DNA from: Roseobacter sp.
Lineage (GTDB): Bacteria; Pseudomonadota; Alphaproteobacteria; Rhodobacterales; Rhodobacteraceae
Length of the DNA stretch: 45,836 bases
Direction: 5' to 3'
Assembly: GCA_011050655.1 (NCBI GenBank)
Contig: DRFG01000208.1
Location: 1-45,836 of the forward strand
Part shown: in pieces, positions 43,736 through 45,836 of the stretch
Layout of the letters: each line of letters begins with the position of its first letter
Numbering within the stretch: the stretch's first letter is position 1
Made by a program: the position numbers and the translations under genes
Notes under the pieces: model-generated
The model's input: the letters and a program-made list of their open reading frames with translations, nothing else
Databases searched by the model: none
What the model was told of the DNA's origin: nothing

Positions 43736-44440
43736 TCAGTCAATTAAGGCCAGCGGTTCGGCAAGTGTAACGCCTTCGGGGGTGATCCGGGTCCCCATGA
43801 CCAAGGTTTCAAGCCCCGCAGCACGTGCGCGGGCAAAGGCTGCTGCATAGTTCGGGTCGATATCGCCAGCCACAGAAAATGCCGTGCAATCCGTGCGCTG
43901 CACCAGATACAGCAACACGGCGCGGTGCCCGTCGCGCGCCATTTGGGCCAATTCTTCCAGATGTTTGGCCCCGCGAGCGGTGACGCTATCGGGAAACTCA
44001 ACCAATCCAGGGGTGCGTGACAGGGTGGCGGATTTTACTTCAACATAGGCATCCGGCAGGCCCGCTTCGGTCAGCAAAAAGTCGATGCGAGAATTTTCGC
44101 CGTATTTCACCTCGGGGCGCACAGTACCATAGGCAGCCAGCGGGGCGATCTGTCTGTCGGCCAGTGCGGCTTTGACCGCGCGGTTCGGCAGAGCAGTATC
44201 GACGCCAGTGAAATGCCCGTTCTCGTGATCGACCAACCGCCAGCCGTAATTCAGTTTGCGCTTGGGGTCGTCGTTCGGCTCAAGCCATATTTTCATGCCG
44301 GGGTCTGCAAGACCCATCATGGAACCGGGGTTGGCACAATGGGCTGTCACCTCGCACCCATCGTCAAGCACGCAATCCGCGAGAAAGCGTTTATAACGGC
44401 GGATCAACCGGGCGGGGACAAGTTCAGTTTGAAAGCGCAT
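43736..44440 (-). CDS. sfsA: DNA/RNA nuclease SfsA
   Basis: A 234-residue SfsA protein, first noted as a sugar-fermentation stimulation factor and now assigned a nuclease fold. Visible marks are MRFQTELVPARLIRRYKRFLADCVL with an OB-like N-terminal domain, HCANPGSMMGL, and a PD-(D/E)xK-type core with RIDFLLTEAGLPDAYVEVKSATL. The ending includes LYLVQRTDCTAFSVAGDIDPNYAAAFARARAAGLE. ATG 44440 is preferred; an upstream form from 44476 adds 12 non-family residues. It is divergent from the molybdopterin-domain gene. Confidence 0.95.
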   Translation of the reverse strand: MRFQTELVPARLIRRYKRFLADCVLDDGCEVTAHCANPGSMMGLADPGMKIWLEPNDDPKRKLNYGWRLVDHENGHFTGVDTALPNRAVKAALADRQIAPLAAYGTVRPEVKYGENSRIDFLLTEAGLPDAYVEVKSATLSRTPGLVEFPDSVTARGAKHLEELAQMARDGHRAVLLYLVQRTDCTAFSVAGDIDPNYAAAFARARAAGLETLVMGTRITPEGVTLAEPLALID

Positions 44441-44487
44441 GGGGGGTGACCTATACCTCAATCGACGCCCCCTCAAGGAGACAGGCC

Positions 44488-45207
44488 ATGCCCAACCCCA
44501 CTGCCGCTATGATTGTTATCGGTGATGAAATCCTGTCGGGTCGTACCCGCGATTCCAACATGCACCACCTGGCGGGGCAGCTGACCAGCGTCGGCATAGA
44601 CCTCAAAGAAGTACGCGTGGTGGGGGATGAACATGGCACCATCATTGCCGCCGTCCAGCAATTGGCCAAGGTCTATGACAGCGTGTTCACCAGCGGCGGC
44701 ATCGGCCCGACCCATGACGACATCACTGCGGATTGCATTGCCGCGGCCTTTAATAAATACATCGACGTGCGCGACGACGCCCGCGCTATTCTGGCGGAAC
44801 ACTATGCGAAGTCGGGCACAGAGTTGAACGAGGCACGCTTGCGTATGGCGCGGATTCCCGACGATGCCACGCTGATCGACAACCCGGTATCAGCTGCGCC
44901 GGGGTTCAAGCTGGAAAACGTACATGTCATGGCGGGTGTGCCTGCTGTATTCGAAGCGATGGTTGCCAGTGTGTTGCCGACGTTGACGGGTGGTGCCCCC
45001 TTGATCAGTCGTACCTTGCGCATAGATCGGGGCGAAGGCGATATCGCCGGTCCGTTGGGGCAGGTCGCCCGAGATTACCCGGCGCTATCCATAGGGTCGT
45101 ACCCTTTCCAGAAAGATGGTAAATACGGCGCTCACATCGTCATTCGGGGCAATGATGCGGCAGCGATTGATGCCGCAATAGGCGCATTGGAGAAAATCTT
45201 TTTATGA
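44488..45207 (+). CDS. Molybdopterin-binding-domain protein (CinA N-terminal type)
   Basis: A 239-residue protein with the MoCF_biosynth/CinA-N fold. AMIVIGDEILSGRTRDSN begins it, and the dinucleotide-site motif FTSGGIGPTHDDITADCIAAAF lies near residue 72. The C-terminal part (RIPDDATLIDNPVSAAPGFKLENVHVMAGVPAVFEAMV) resembles CinA middle domains. The deamidase domain of full CinA is missing, as in many stand-alone forms. The ATG at 44488 follows AAGGAGAC; a GTG at 44446 is not supported. It may act on a pyridine or nucleotide substrate, or on molybdopterin; the role is unproven. It overlaps the next gene by ATGA. Confidence 0.9.
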   Translation: MPNPTAAMIVIGDEILSGRTRDSNMHHLAGQLTSVGIDLKEVRVVGDEHGTIIAAVQQLAKVYDSVFTSGGIGPTHDDITADCIAAAFNKYIDVRDDARAILAEHYAKSGTELNEARLRMARIPDDATLIDNPVSAAPGFKLENVHVMAGVPAVFEAMVASVLPTLTGGAPLISRTLRIDRGEGDIAGPLGQVARDYPALSIGSYPFQKDGKYGAHIVIRGNDAAAIDAAIGALEKIFL

Positions 45208-45817
45208 CGCCGGATATTGAAAAACTTTACGATGTCATAGACCAGACGTGGCCGCCCGCCAAAAAATGGACCGAGGCGGGCTGGACCTTGCGTGACGGTC
45301 AAGGTGGCGGCAAGCGAGTGTCAGCCGCAACGATTGCAGCTCCCGATGCCGACATCGCACAGGCCGAAACTACGATGAGGGCGATGAATCAACAACCGTT
45401 GTTCATGATCCGAGAGGGCGATCACCTGTTGGATGCAGCGCTTGAGGCGCGCGGTTATGGCATCATCGATCCGGTGAACTTGCTTGTTTTGCCAATCGAA
45501 CAGCTAACCGACGTGCCGATCCCGCGGGTCACAGCCTTCGATGTATGGGAGCCACTGGCGATCATGCTCGAAATCTGGGCCAAAGGTGGAATCGGCCCGG
45601 ATCGCATCAACGTCATGCACCGCGCCAAAACCAAAACGGCTGTTCTGACCCGCTGGAACGAAATGCCTGGCGGTGTCGCATTTGCCGCGATCCATAATGG
45701 CGTTTGTATGGTACACGCTGTCGAAGTTCTGCAACACCAGCGCCAGCAGGGCGTTGCTAAATGGCTGATGCGGCGTGCAGCGTTCTGGGCCCAGACGCAG
45801 GGCGCGGGGCACATAGC
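45204..45817 (+). CDS. GNAT family acetyltransferase, cut by the contig end
   Basis: An ORF opens at ATG 45204, overlapping the stop of the molybdopterin-domain gene, and runs without a stop to the end of the window (about 204 codons). It begins MTPDIEKLYDVIDQTWPPAK. The acetyl-CoA-binding segment HAVEVLQHQRQQGVAKWLMRRAAFWAQTQGAG marks it as GNAT. A preceding N-terminal half (LEARGYGIIDPVNLLVLP) fits the same fold. The last bases of the reading frame are adapter sequence, so the true C-terminus is missing. The acetyl acceptor is unknown. The overlap indicates cotranscription with its neighbour. Confidence 0.85.
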
Positions 45818-45836
45818 CTGTCTCTTATACACATCT
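45818..45836. other. Tn5/Nextera mosaic-end adapter at the contig end
   Basis: The last 19 bases, CTGTCTCTTATACACATCT, are exactly the reverse complement of the Tn5 mosaic end AGATGTGTATAAGAGACAG used in Nextera library preparation. It is an untrimmed sequencing artefact and not genomic DNA. It truncates the GNAT gene and produces a false minus-strand ORF beginning MYKRQ, which is a known mark of this adapter. Confidence 0.95.

Noticed and set aside
45455-45832. Minus-strand ORF beginning MYKRQ at the contig end
   Set aside because: Its first codons are translated adapter sequence and the rest is antisense to the GNAT gene.

Overview
The window is a dense, moderately GC-rich stretch of chromosome. 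It looks like an alphaproteobacterium of the Rhodobacteraceae, most likely a marine Roseobacter-group member. This rests on the gene set and order: leuC/leuD/leuB on one strand, rsfS-rlmH, glcD-glcE-small membrane gene-glcF, a creatinase, amtB-glnK, psd-pssA, DUF1523 and DUF599 genes, and a DUF5928-type glycosyltransferase beside a sulfotransferase. It also rests on close agreement with the protein families I recall from that group; no database was searched. The sequence begins inside a tRNA-Arg(CCU) gene. It ends in 19 bases identical to the Tn5/Nextera mosaic end, so it is almost certainly a whole assembly contig with an untrimmed adapter at its right end.

Layout: 1-61 is a partial tRNA. 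From 80 to 6690 a leftward run carries a VOC-bicupin protein, leuB, a secreted endonuclease/exonuclease/phosphatase-fold protein, a multi-spanning membrane protein, leuD and leuC. An MscS-type channel follows (7022-8356), then about 700 bases without a convincing gene. Next is rsfS-rlmH, the former preceded by a possible short upstream ORF. Two leftward genes of unknown role come next, then the glycolate oxidase operon glcDEF (11160-15587), a secreted trypsin-like protease and an Hsp20 gene with a heat-shock-type promoter. From 17260 to 23565 lie a PLP aminotransferase, a succinate-semialdehyde dehydrogenase, an alpha/beta hydrolase, a creatinase and a soluble GAF-histidine kinase.

From 23770 to 30262 come DUF1523, a HIT protein, the divergent glycosyltransferase and sulfotransferase, smpB, sseA and an aromatic aminotransferase. 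The nitrogen module amtB/glnK is followed by a class A penicillin-binding protein, the outer-membrane lipid-asymmetry pair mlaA-mlaC, and a tightly overlapping RidA-phosphodiesterase-FemAB-like-PhhB operon. The last part holds a peroxiredoxin, an FAD ferredoxin-type reductase with rsmD, psd-pssA, map, sfsA, a molybdopterin-binding-domain protein and a GNAT acetyltransferase cut off by the contig end.

Most of this is housekeeping: leucine synthesis, glycolate use, ammonium uptake, envelope lipid and wall synthesis, translation quality control. I see no mobile element, prophage, CRISPR array or obvious new defence system. The points most worth a second look are small: the leader of rsfS, the repeat cluster before glcD, the start-less secreted nuclease-fold gene overlapping a membrane protein, the RpoH-like promoter and structured leader of hsp20, and the creatinase neighbourhood without sarcosine genes.
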